A stretch of 64,000 nucleotides of DNA from Vishniacozyma victoriae (lineage: Eukaryota > Basidiomycota > Tremellomycetes > Tremellales > Bulleribasidiaceae), in assembly GCA_017654735.1 (NCBI GenBank), contig JADPYG010000088.1, forward strand, positions 558,001-622,000, read 5' to 3'. Below are positions 22,178-34,100 of the stretch, piece after piece. Position numbers and translations under genes: made by a program. The first letter of the stretch is position 1. Every line of letters begins with the position of its first letter. Below the pieces are notes generated by a model. The model was not told the DNA's origin. It did no database searches and worked only from the letters and a program-made list of their open reading frames with translations.

Positions 22178-25132
22178 TTACTGCTGCCATTGAGAGTTGT
22201 AACCACCGTTCCTGCTACCTCCATATTGCTGCTGCTGCTGGCCGTATGGACTCCAATCCTGACCTTGAGCTTGGTATCCACCGTAAGGGTATCCAGCTCC
22301 AGCTCCACCAGCTCCGAAACCTTGAGGACCCCTGAGTCCTTGAGCCTGACCTGCGACTTGTTGACCTTGGGCAGGTACGGCAGCACCTACACTAGCACTG
22401 CTCTGGGGAGTAGCAGACTTGAATCCTTCATCGGGAGTTGCAGATTGCTGACGAGCGGCGGTCTGCTGACCAACACCGAGGAAGTTGTGTGCGTATTGGT
22501 TCTGGTTCGACTGACCGGGTGGCTTGGAATCACCGAATCGACCTCCGACACCGGCGGATCCGAAGGAAGTTTGGTCATCGTAACCGGCAGATGGGTACTG
22601 GGGTGCACCGTATGGGGATTGAGTCTGAGCTGGCTTGACCTGGGGGATTGGTGCGGGCGCAGCGGGTGGCGTGGGCTGGCTGTAGAGGGTTCGGGCGGCC
22701 ATGGGGTAGTAGCTTTGGAAACCCTGTTGAGGAGCTTGGCCATCTGGATGTCAGTTTTGAATCAATTGATTTAGGAAGGACGAACACTGGGAGTGGTAAT
22801 AAGGGTTGTATGGAGCATTCTGATAGAAGCCCATACCTCCACCGAGTTGCGAGTAATACTGGTTCTGCTGGTGGAGACCTTGTTGGGGCTGCTGGACAGG
22901 GGCGGTAGGGGTGTGGGTGGGTGCGGGAACAGCTGGCTTTTGCTCATCGCTAGGTCGAGGGTATCCACTAGCAGCGTACGAGTCGTAAGGCTGTCGAGCT
23001 CCAGAGTAGGCATCGCTGGCCTGGCTGGGCTGTTGCTGTTGATGCTGCTGTTGCTGTTGCTGACCCTGGCCGTATAGCTGAGACTGCTGACCGAATCCAC
23101 CGAAGGAAGAGTCGTAGGCAGCAACACCAGCGGGCTGCTGGCCTTGCTGTTGCTGTTGCTGCGACTGCTGAGCGGCAGGTTCCTGAGATTGAGATCCGTA
23201 AAAGTCGTTTCCACCTTGTCGGTAGAATGGTTGTTGAGCGTTCTGAGATTGAGGAGCGGCATCCTGCGATTGCTGTTGAGGCTGCTGCTGCTGTTGACCG
23301 TATTGGTTGAACGAAGTAGCTTGCTGCTGGAGTGTGACGTGAGGAGGAACCTGTTGAGCATGCTGGGGTTGTTGAGGTTGCTGAGGCTGTGCGGATGATT
23401 GGTTTTGGAGGGAAGCTTCGTGTTCTCGTAAGAATTGTCGGTACTGTGAGTTGCCGCCATTGTCTCCAGGAGGGTAGGAGTACTTTGGAGATGGCATACT
23501 GTGATCGAGGGTATCTCGGGGAGCGGGTGCTTGCTGCTTGACAGGCGAGAGAGGAGCCTCGCTCTTGGCGGGAGTTGGCTGTTCGGGAGCAAGGGGTGCA
23601 TCGGCACCATCACCGTTCAAACCACCAAAGCTGAGGGAACCGAATTGCATCTCGACATTTCCGAGGCTCGAGTTGGCGGCAGAGGGTAGAACAACACCTT
23701 GTCCATCGGCATTCTTGAAACGCTGAGCGGCACGCGAGTTGGATCGGGGCTGAACAGGAGGAGCTTGAGCTTGAACTTGGGCGACGGGACCCTTGGTGGC
23801 GGTAGGCGAGTTGAAACCAGGTGGACCAGTGTAGGTGGTAATTGGCTCGGGCTCGGCCTTGGGGGCTTCTTGGGTATCCTTGGTCCACTCGGGCTGGTTT
23901 CCAGTTCCTCCAGATCCAGCAATTGCTGGGTCCTGGTACTCCTCTTCTTGAGTCTCTTCGGCCAACAGGTCATCGCTCTGGGGAGCGGTAGTCTCGGGCT
24001 CGGCGGCAGTCTCTGGTAGAGCAGCGGCTTGTTCCTCGATCTCTGATGCGGCTGGTGCGTCACCGAATGATTCAATTGGCTCGGCAGCTGCCTCCTCTTC
24101 TTGCTCGGGCTCGGGTGCGGGGGTCTCTTCTGATGCGGTCGGCTCTTCGACCTTCTCGGCGACAGGTGCGGGTGCGGGCTTGGGTTTGTCGGCAGGCCTG
24201 CAGGTTAGCGGTCTTCTAGCTTCACACCTTTCAAAGTAGACTTACTTGGCGATCTGGGCCCAGGTCAACTTTGGTGGTCCAGTAGGAGCAGCTACAGGAG
24301 CAGGAGCTGCTGTATTGATTTGCGACACTGCCTGTTTTCCTTTTCCAGCCCATCCCGCATTTCCAGACTTGGCAGCCTTCTGGATTTCCTTTGCAGAAGG
24401 TGCATCTCCCCATCCTCCAGCAGCTGCGAAATCGTCTCCCTTTCCAGCGGCGGCAGCTTGAGTTGAAGACTCGGCTTCTTGGCCTTCTTGTCCATTCTGT
24501 CCAGAAGTAGCTTCTTCAACTTGAGCAGCCCAGCCATCGGTGGTTGTATCCGTAGTCTCGGTAGTGTGAGCGGCACCGTTGGAACCGGTAAATCCACCTC
24601 GTCCACCTCGAATACCTCCTCGTCCACCACGACCTCCTCGAACGGGTTCTGGAAATTAGCTCATTGTACCTTGCATCGCCGGTGGGACCTACCTCCACCA
24701 CGTCCGCCTCGGCCACCACGTCCACCTCGGGCACCACCTCGACCTCCTCGTCCGGCAAATCCTTCTCCACCAGAGTTCTCCCATCCACCGGTATCGGCAT
24801 TACGGTTCGAGTGTTTCGAAGTGGTGTCCTTGCTTGGCGCTTTTGAGGCCTTCTTTTTTGTGGTTGCTTCGGTGAATTGGGTTGCTCGGCCTGCGTTAAC
24901 GAAGTGTAGAGTCGAATGCGATTTGGGCAGCGAGAGAATAAACGAAAAGAACTGGTAAGCTTGATCGCGTGCATTGACTATTTGACTTACCTTCTGTGAT
25001 CATCATGGCTGCTTCGTCGACATTTCCCTTGACATCCTGTAGCGTAAAAGCCAAATCTCCTTCATCCCATGTAGGGAAGATTGCTTTCAGCTGTCGAAGC
25101 TGTGGACCATATCTGGAAGATAAATCCGTCAT
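22178..25132 (-). CDS. DEF1: Def1-like protein with N-terminal CUE domain and Gln-rich tail
   Basis: Yeast Def1 promotes ubiquitin-dependent removal of stalled RNA polymerase II; animal UBAP2/UBAP2L are related. ATG at 25132 opens a CUE domain (SSRYGPQLRQLKAIFPTWDE... with VDEAAMMITEG across a 106-nt intron). RGG-rich blocks follow, then a TWAQIAK motif, an acidic/Pro region, the segment RFKNADGQGVVLP...VEMQFGSLSFGG that is also seen in UBAP2-type proteins, and finally long Gln-rich tracts ending in NGGYNSQWQQ. Five exons join in frame. The last intron uses an unusual donor GTTCGT, needed to obtain HSQYGQAPQQGF. Length is about 890 residues. The polyQ tail is prone to aggregation and repeat-length change. 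Divergent from Nog1. Confidence 0.85.
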
Positions 25133-25710
25133 GGCGAGGAAGGGAAAGAGTAGTGAAGGTGTGGATTGGAATTGAGGTTGAAATGTGTGTTGGATCCGGG
25201 GTGTTTGATGCGTCCGTTCCTTGTCTTGAAGATGAAATGAAGATGTGAATGTGCTGTCTATCCTTCTTGTTGCTTATTGATATGAGAAGAAAGACAAGAG
25301 GCAAGAGTGAATCGAGTGTGGTATATAGTGAATAGAGGACTCTAGCACATCATTCTCCACCTCATTCAATGCCCTGCCTCTCACTCTGCCTCCGCGTCTC
25401 CGCTTAATCCCACCAGCTTAAAATTCTGCCACTCCTTTAATAATCCCGTTAATCCCGTTCACACGTGGCGACACATCTTGATGGTTTAATCCACGTCACA
25501 CTCCCTCCACCTATTCTTATCACACTCCTTTAGATTTTCAGAACTAAGCACGACCACTTGGTACCAACACGTCTGATAGACTCATACTCAGACCATTATC
25601 ATCTTATACAGGTCTACTACAATCCGCCAATACAGTCTAGACATAATAGGTCATAACAGAGAACCTACACCTACACCGCCGCTCTTTTAATCCATCAATC
25701 TATCCACGTA
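25133..25710. promoter_or_regulatory. Divergent intergenic region between DEF1 and NOG1
   Basis: 578 bp between the two start codons. It contains CACGTGG/CCACGTCA motifs at about 25460-25498, repeated TTAATCCC elements near 25403-25460 and A/C-rich leader sequence before the Nog1 ATG. No gene is seen. Confidence 0.5.
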
Positions 25711-28035
25711 ATGGCTTCAGTAGCTGGTCTCCAGGCCATCGCGCCTGTCCCAACCGCGGCAGAATTCATCGATGCCGTCCTTAACGCTACCATGCGAAAG
25801 ACTCCTACTGGTGAGTAACTTATGCGGGCTGCTGCGTTTATGGAAGCTGACCTGTAGTTATTCACAAGAATGTGCGTAATAGCTCAAAAATTTATAGGAT
25901 TCAGCTGACTTCTAGTTCAAAATCTCTCGTATCAGGAATTGTGAGCTTCTTGGGCCTATCGCCATTGGCTAGAAGCTAATGAACAGTCTACATGAGAAAG
26001 GTCAAGTTCACCCAGGACACTTTTGACGAGAAAATTGGTCGAATCGTTTCCGAATTCCCCATCCTCGACGTAAGTCACCTCAGTCACTACGCGCCGAGGG
26101 TCGAGCTGATCCCCAGAATCTCCACCCTTTCTTGAGCAATCTACTCAACGTTCTATACGACAAGAACCATTACAAGCTCGCTCTTGGTCAACTCAACACT
26201 GCTCGCCACCTCATTTCCCAGGTTGCCAAGGATTACGTTCGACTGCTCAAATTCGGTGATTCGCTCTACCGATGTAAGCAGCTCAAGAGGGCCGCTCTTG
26301 GTCGAATGGCTACTATCATGAAGAGGCAGAAGGACCCTTTGCAATACTTGGAGCAGGTCAGGCAGCATATCTCTCGATTACCTGCTATCGACCCCAACAC
26401 CAGAACACTTCTTATCTGTGGTTACCCAAATGTCGGAAAGAGTAGTTTCGTCAACAAGGTCACTAGGGCCGATGTCGATGTTCAGCCCGTCAGTTCTTCA
26501 TTCAGAAGTTGAGTTCAGAGCTAATTTCCAGTACGCCTTCACCACCAAGTCTCTCTTCGTCGGACACATGGACTACAAGTACCTACGATGGCAGGTCATC
26601 GACACTCCTGGAGTCTTGGACCACCCCTTGGAGGAGATGAACACTATCGAAATGCAGTCCATCACTGCTCTCGCCCACATCCGAGCTGCCATCCTCTACT
26701 TTATGGATCTCTCCGAGCAGTGTGGTTACACAATCGAGGCTCAGTGCAAGCTCTTCAACTCAATCAAGCCATTGTTCCAGAACCGACCCGTTATTCTCGT
26801 CATCAACAAGATTGATATCGTCCGACTATCCGAGCTATCCCCCGAAAACCGAGCTTACGTCGACACCATCATCTCCGACAAGTCAGTCACTGTAGTCGAG
26901 ACCTCCACCTACTCTGAAGAAGGAGTCATGGATGTCCGAAATGTCTCTTGTGATGCTCTCCTCGCCCACCGAGTCGAGCAGAAACTCAAGGGTTCCCGAA
27001 TCGACATGGTCGCCAACAAGATTCACGTCGCCATGCCACAAAAGCGGGATGATGTTGATCGAGCACCATTCATTCCTGATGCTGTCAAATCCAAGGTCAA
27101 GTACGACAAAAACGACCCTACCCGAGCAAGGTTGGAGCGAGACGACGAGCAGGATTTGGCCCACGGTGCTGGTGTCTACTCTATTGATACCAAGAGTGAG
27201 TCTTGAGTTGCCTTTCTGTGAAGCCAAGCTAACTTTCAGAACACTACATCCTTGCCGATGATTCTTGGAAATACGATGTCATTCCCGAGATCTACAACGG
27301 AAAGAATGTTGCCGATTTCATCGACCCCGATATCGAGGCCAAGCTCGAGGCTTTGGAGCGAGAGGAAGATGCATTGGCCGAACAGGGCTTCTACGCTTCC
27401 GACGACGAGGAGATTGTAAGCTCAATGAGACCCGGCATCACCACCAAGCTGACCTTCAGGTCGATTCCGAGGAGGAAGAGTTCCGAGATGCCGCTTCCCA
27501 GATCAACAAGCGTAAATCTGAGATCAAGAAGATCTCCCAAGAAAAGAACAAGCTACAGAACCGACCTGTCATTCCCCGAAAGAAGAAGTCCCTTACATTA
27601 TCTGGTCTTACCGAGGGTATGCGTGATGCTGGCCACAACCCTGCCGTTATCGAAAAGCGTGCCGCACGACTCATGGCTCAAAAGAAGGCCGAATGGGAAG
27701 CTGCCAACGAACGGGACAAGGCTGCTCACGAGGCTGCCGAGGCTGCTGGAGATATGGATGTCGACATGGACGATGGAGTTTCCACTGCCGCATCAACTCG
27801 AACTACAAAGGGCAAACGAGGAGGTGCTATCGACCGTACACCCCGATCCAATCGACAACTTATTGGTATGGCTACAAGGGAACAGGATCTTACTGCCGTC
27901 AAACTTCGAAAACTCGCTCAGCGAGAACCAAACAGGTTGGCAAAGGCTTCAGAGTCAGATCGACATGTACCCATCACGAGACCGAAATGGATGTTGGCTG
28001 GAAAGAGAAAGGGTGGAAAGACGGACCGAAGATAG
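25711..28035 (+). CDS. NOG1: Nucleolar GTP-binding protein 1 (Nog1), 60S biogenesis GTPase
   Basis: GTPase that inserts into the exit tunnel of pre-60S particles and helps cytoplasmic maturation. ATG at 25711. The first exons are tiny (VIHKN and FKISRI pieces) and separated by 40-60 nt introns. The N-terminal helical bundle ([20 protein letters not shown]) precedes the GTPase domain: G1 GYPNVGKSS near 26420, G2 YAFTTKSL, G3 [10 protein letters not shown]4 NKID, G5 SEEGV region. The NOGCT region follows ([10 protein letters not shown]), then [21 protein letters not shown] and a basic C-terminus. A split after QNRPV...[14 protein letters not shown] agrees with the family. Length is about 670 residues, which is normal. 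Stop TAG at 28035. Confidence 0.95.
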
Positions 28036-30320
28036 TTTGGTCAATGGGGATTTCATATCTTCTTTTTGGTGTATTCTCGGCTCATTTACGACGTGTATGG
28101 CTTGTATGTATACTCTGCGCTTTGCTATAGATCAGGACGCGCTCTACGTATATCACTGAGAGTATCGCCCCTCATGTTCATTCGATATATACAGCACAAG
28201 ACGTATGGCCAATGTGATCTATGTATCGTGTGCGCGACTTGATCCCACCTGAACACTTTCCACAGTACTCATGGGGTATGCAACTGGTAGTCCCGGATGA
28301 CATGTAGTCCCGAATGACATATGGAGACGAGACGCGCGGAATCAGTTACTCTTAGTGTACTAACGCTCCTTGAACTATGGATTACCATCAATTGGAATTC
28401 TGAATTCTCGCGGGGTGGTCTGCGCACAGCACCAAGAGCTTCTGCACACGTCCAAACGCAGCACCGCATTTCGGCCGTTAAGTCCTCACCGGTCATAGTA
28501 TCCGGTAGGCAAATATAACAGGCAGACGTATCTAACTAAAGCTCAGAAGCTTCTTTTCCCTTTGCTTACTTCACGAGATGTTTCGGATCTGGAGGCGTTC
28601 GAATATGATGTTATTGATCTGTGACTGAACTATATGTTATGACACAGGTGCTTCACGTCATCGCGCGCCTGTCTCATGGGCAGCTTGCGACTCTGTAGTG
28701 CTGCGCTAGTTGGGCACCATTACGTGTTGCGCTGCGTCGGATCAAGAGGATACCGGCCTCTGTCTGCGCCTAGTCTCGTAGTATTAGCTGAGATGCTTGG
28801 TCAATCAGCATACGTCGAGTTCATACAGCCAATCATCTGGATCACGGAGTTGTTCCGAGATCCCCGACCATGGAAGTTTTCGATCGGAGTACGGTGTCAT
28901 ATCCCGCCGAAATCTCACTTATTTAGACCGGCGTATGCGTTACCAAAGATAAGGTTAGATCCTTCTGTGAAGGCGCTGTTTTTCCTTGCCGGACCCAAAT
29001 TCCTCTTCCCGCACAAAACCAAGCTAGCATGCGACATGCCGCACGCAGCCTCATGGGTTGGCGCAGGCTCGAAGCAAATACCTCATGTGTAACGTAAATT
29101 GGATTATCCTGAAGTATGGTACCGCTGAATATGAGATCCGGTTCGAACTTTATCTACCCTTCTTTTCGATTCCACTACTAAGTGGCGCCCTAACGATCGT
29201 TTATGAGCTACCCATAGATGTATTTACAGTCACGCTACCAAGATAAAGTTTGCTCGCACCCTACTATCGTGTGTTATGCACTGATTAACACCAGACTTGA
29301 TATAGCATTCGGACCGGTATGACAGCATTTGGCGTATTTTTCCGGGTGACCCGTTCTCGGAATCACTCCCAAGTGCGCATGCGTTTGAACCTCGGTAGCG
29401 TAGCTGGATGATCTGTCGATGCCTGATTCGGCTCCGAAGGTATGACGGGGTCTTTCTCAACGAAGGCCGGGCGGGGATCATAGACTGGATGATGCAGAGG
29501 GATCTTGGAGTAGAGGAGATTGCCGGGATAGTCGATAAATAGAAGAGTGTAAACCTGACAGAACATTTACACCCATTATTCTAGTCCTCAACCATCGACT
29601 CGAGCCACCAGATTAATATCAGATGGGTAAGTCCAAAGTCTCCTACCCCTTCCATCACCCTAGTCCCTGGTTTCTCCACGCCAAGCCTGAGTCGGATCAA
29701 AAACACGCGACTTCCGTCCATTTTCCGGTTCATTACCATTCTTATACATCTCTTCTTTAAACTATCCCGTCACAACGTCCGTCCGGGGACTGCACATTCA
29801 AGGCGTGTAGACCTCATATCTCGGCAAATCATGCGCGAAGGGAGGTTCCCGAACACAAGTTGACTTGTGTTTGGGCGTCATCCGTGGTACCCTTCTTCTA
29901 TATTAGTGTATCACTTCCGAATTTCCGAGCAAACCTACAAACAGCAAAACCCCAACTACACTTTCTACAAGTACCACGCAGTTCGCCACTGGGTTACACG
30001 TCGTGGTGGCGTTGTGTCAATGCGATCAATGCGGTGGGGTATATTTGGCGAGAGCTGCGGGAGCCCTAATTGCCTATCGCGTACCCTCCGCCTTTCCCCT
30101 TTCACATGTCAGAGACACGGGATGAGATCACTTCAGTGTTCAGACTATTGGATACTGTTGGATGAGACATGTTTAGCTTCGTGTCGAATCGGCGACGGGA
30201 TCCGAAATTATGGTTGAGTTATAAACTCGACTTGTTTGGTGTTCTTTTTTAATCGTTGTGACTCGATTGTTCGTTGATGACTTGGGGTTGAGTGAAAAAA
30301 TTAAAGATATATAAGGCAAC
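28036..30320. other. 2.3 kb gene-free stretch
   Basis: No open frame here has a recognisable domain or splice continuity. At 29540-29640 the sequence looks like a gene start (TATA-like GATAAATAG, CT/A-rich leader, ATGGGTAAGTCC), but no downstream exon could be connected. It may be a remnant, an unannotated non-coding transcript or chance. The rest shows no repeats or mobile element ends that I can support. Its size is notable because most other intergenic distances in the window are below 1 kb. Confidence 0.5.
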
Positions 30321-31140
30321 CCATCTTGACCCAATCCTTCCTCTCACCATATCTTTGATAACATCTTTCGTATATTGACAACTACCAGTGACAACAACAT
30401 ATACATAGCGTCCAAGGTACGATACCAATCAACACACACACCAACCACACACACAAGTTTATCGCGTAAGTCGTTTCAAGACCTGTCGAGGTGGCGTCGG
30501 GTTGCGTTGTTGCTGGGTGTGGTGGGTGATGAGGTCGTTGGAAAGTAGGTGAGGGGGAGAGGGTCGTCAAGGATGCGGCGGCGGCGTATACACGATATAG
30601 GTCAGATGCTAACACGTAGCAGTCAATCAACCCCCCTTGGATCTCGGCTTTTACCTGAAGGTGAGTAAACTCCTAATATACCCGGTGTTTCATCATCTCC
30701 TTTGACGCCCTCCCGAACCATATTACCGTTCATCCCTCTTGAACTTTGTTCCCTTTCGCACTCTAAATGTCCAAACCCGTGTTTCGAACTCAATGATGGC
30801 GCCTAGACCCTGGGGTGAAGGCGTTCATCCGTTCAGAATAATGGAGAGATCGGCAGTGATGGACGGGTCTTCAACCTTACCAATCTACAAAGGGATGTGT
30901 GAATTGGGGGTCGTGGAGTGTTGGGAAAGACTTCAAGGTTGAGGGTGGTCATGGCGATTCTTAGGTTCTGGGATAAGGATCTGGCAGCGCATTGACGCAT
31001 GTAACAAGAGCTGAGCTTACACTTCAGGTCGACTATCTTTACAACCAACCATTCGCCTGTTTATTAGACATTACTTTGGCATATCGTATTAAGTGTGAGT
31101 TCATCTCCTGTACGAAAACCAGAACCTGCTGACCAGACAG
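30305..31140 (+). promoter_or_regulatory. TATA promoter and intron-rich 5' leader of the Sok1/Tcp11 gene
   Basis: ATATATAAGGC at about 30307 is followed by a CT-rich initiator stretch. Three introns can be drawn in the untranslated leader: 30466-30619 (GTAAGT...CTAACACGTAG), 30661-31027 (GTGAGT...CTTACACTTCAG) and 31095-31140 (GTGAGT...CAGACAG), the last ending exactly at the ATG at 31141. Small upstream ATGs lie inside the proposed introns. Long spliced leaders are common on regulator genes in this fungal class. Transcription itself is inferred. Confidence 0.5.
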
Positions 31141-34100
31141 ATGAACGATCAAGGCCCCACATCATCCCCCTCTCAGGAGGCTTGTTGCAGCAAGTCTGCC
31201 TCTCGCGATCTCATCTATCGGCCGGGCTTTCATCCGAAGCCACAGAGTCAATCTTTCGATACTGCTACCAACAAGAACCTTAAACGCCTACCATCCCAAT
31301 CACTTCAACCGAGCGGTGACATCCTCAAAAAGTTTCGCAGGGCAAGCCGATCTCAACTCATATTTCAACCACTTTCCCCGGGCTGCCTCGACACTCTCTT
31401 AAGATCTCGCTCTGCCTCTCCCGACTACAACCCTACCATCGCAACCCACTCGACTTCATCCTCAACAGATCCATCTTTGAAAGAAGAATGCGCTGCCTGG
31501 CTCGCGTGTCGCACCTCCTCTCCTGCCCATAACAACTCGACTCTTTCTCACTCGACACCAACCCCAGGCGAGCATGATACTTCTGGCAGTCCCACACCTG
31601 GTCACACCTCTTCTATCGGCATATCGAATCCATCTTCCTTCACTTCTCCTCAAGCACCATATCCTGCCGAAGATCATCCGTTTTGCGTTCCAACATCTGA
31701 TTACTCTACTGCTGTCGACATCGACTCGGACCTAGAGGATTGGAGCTTGGGTCAAGCACCGCAGTCATTCGACCAATCACTATCCGGCTTCTCTACACCT
31801 TCCTCCTCCGCGTCGACTTCTTCAACCGATACGACTGCCTCCCTGGCTTCCGTCACAACAATCCTCAGTATACACCTCAATCAAGAACATTTCGCTTCGT
31901 CCACACCACGATCATCCTCTTCATCTGGGACCGACAATTCATCATCCTCTGCTGGCAGCTCTGACGACTCCTCCTCTCCCCTGTCGACCGCAGCTACATC
32001 TCCTACACTTAGTCCGCGTCCATCTATCAAGTATCTACTTGATCTCTTTGGGCCTATCGACATTGATCTTGAGCAAGAGGAGCTCGAGATCAGCTCACCC
32101 TTCTCTTCTGGCCGCTCTGAGCCCGAGTCGAGTCATCGATCAACCGCATCCACATCCCCAACACTCAGTCCGGCATCATCTATCAAGGATATACACGACA
32201 CCGTCGACCACTTCGTAACTGACCCTGTTCGTCGCGAGCTTGAGGTATCATTCAAGGAAACAATAAACCAGGCGAAGTACAGCGTCACCCGTGAACGTCC
32301 ACCGAGCTTTATCGCTTCCCCCACCAACGCAATGGCGCCTACCCAAAAACAAGCGCTCCAGCTAGGACGCAAGCTTCCCCATCTCCGGCAAACCATACAT
32401 CAGCGATTCGATATGTTGGTGGAGTTGGAAGGCGCTCGTCGAGGCCAGAGCGATAAGGAAAACTACAACGTGAGACCTCTGAAGCGGGCCTGGACCACCG
32501 ATAACGACTTCAAGATCCGGAAGAAGGGAAGATTCATCAAATTCGCTTTGCGTCGCAAAGACTTGAAGCAGCGCCGTAGAAGAGCCCAAACGCCACCCGT
32601 CCAGTCAACCGAAGGCCATGCCCAATCGACTACTGGTCCGACACCCGTTCCGCCGGTCAGAGGCCAACACCCATTGACTACTGGTCCGACACCTGTTCCG
32701 CCGGTCAGAGGCCAAACCCCGATCAGAGGCCAAACCCCGGTCAGAGGCCAAACCCCATTGACTACTCGTCCGTCTCGCTTTCAATTCAACGTTGGATCGG
32801 TCGTCGAGACCCAGCAACGTATGTCATTGGAAGGATCGAGGCCCAGAATTGATCGGGCCGATGTCTCGCCGTATGCCTCGACCCCTGTTCCGGCTCCGGT
32901 ACTCATTCCCCCCATCGCAAAGGCGTATATCGACGCTCTAAATCGTCGTGCTCAGTACCTTCGTACAGACAACGAATTGGACGAAGGCTACACTCGCGTG
33001 AACCCCTTGATCAGGCCGGCTATCGGTAGATTACACCTGGAGAACATCGGTTGGAACTTTCTTTTCAGAGACTCTCGTGTTCGGCACGACCTAATTACAA
33101 ATCAGCTCGTTCCGTTGACCTTGACGAATGCTGTCAGCTCACTAGGGCTCGCCAAGTTTGGTCTAACGACGGATCAAGTTGGCTGTGCGCAAACCCCGGA
33201 CCATGTGGCCGCATGTAGAATGGCACTCGCGGAGCTGCATATTCGCTCGGAAATATACTTTCACGCCCTCGAAACGGAATTGACGACTGGTTGTCGATGT
33301 GTACAATACATCCATTGCCCTGACGGTAGATACATACTTCGGGGTCCTGGTCAAGCACCCGACGGGACAAGTCCGAACTTTTGTCATTGTGGTCAATGGC
33401 TTTCAGGATTCGCAGCGATCGTCTGGCAGGAAGCCTCAGATTCGGGAATATATCCTTCACGTATCAAGCCGATGATTATTGGTGAGTGAAGAAATACTTG
33501 CTTCAGAACTTCAGAACTGACACGCTAGAACTTCAATCCATGATCAAATTTGTTATGCCATTGGGGCTGAAACCAAAGGTCGTTCCTTCGGTCCCTTCTG
33601 ATGACGACGAGCCTCCCCCACCAGTCGTCAACACCGAAGTATTCTACTCCTCCGATATGCTCTTCGAAGAAATCGACCCCGACTTTCTCACTAGTCGAAT
33701 CAGGGATAGCAATCTGGACTACAACATTTTCCGCAGACTTGCAAACTCCATGAAGTCGTATTGCGCTCCTGAAAGAGACGCTGACGTGGACAAGATGGCA
33801 GCCTACGGTGACGTCGGCAATGGTATAGAAGCCATCAAGACGTGTTTCGATATTCTTCTGCAGATGAGGATCGTACGTTTTGAGATCATCTTCATAGCTG
33901 TGCTGACTTTGTAGGATCAAATCAACTCCGATCTCCGTAGTAAAGTGCAGCCTTGGCTGAAAGACACTGCTATCCACCACGAACTCGCTTCATTTGAACG
34001 AGCGTTGGTTTACGAAGAATCACATCTCCAAGACTCGGACACTCGCAATTGGATATTTTCCGCTTCCCAAAAGGTCTTGGCCGAAGCAGATTTGGAGGAA

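Noticed and set aside
17592..28035. A possible ribosome-biogenesis gene cluster (uS12m, Nop4, Nog1)
   Set aside because: Only uS12m and Nop4 share a promoter; unrelated genes lie between Nop4 and Nog1. Random clustering of housekeeping genes is the simpler view.
29540..29760. ATGGGTAAGTCC start-like segment resembling an EF-1alpha or ribosomal gene first exon
   Set aside because: The 45-codon continuous frame has no homology I recognise and no downstream exon could be joined by splice signals.
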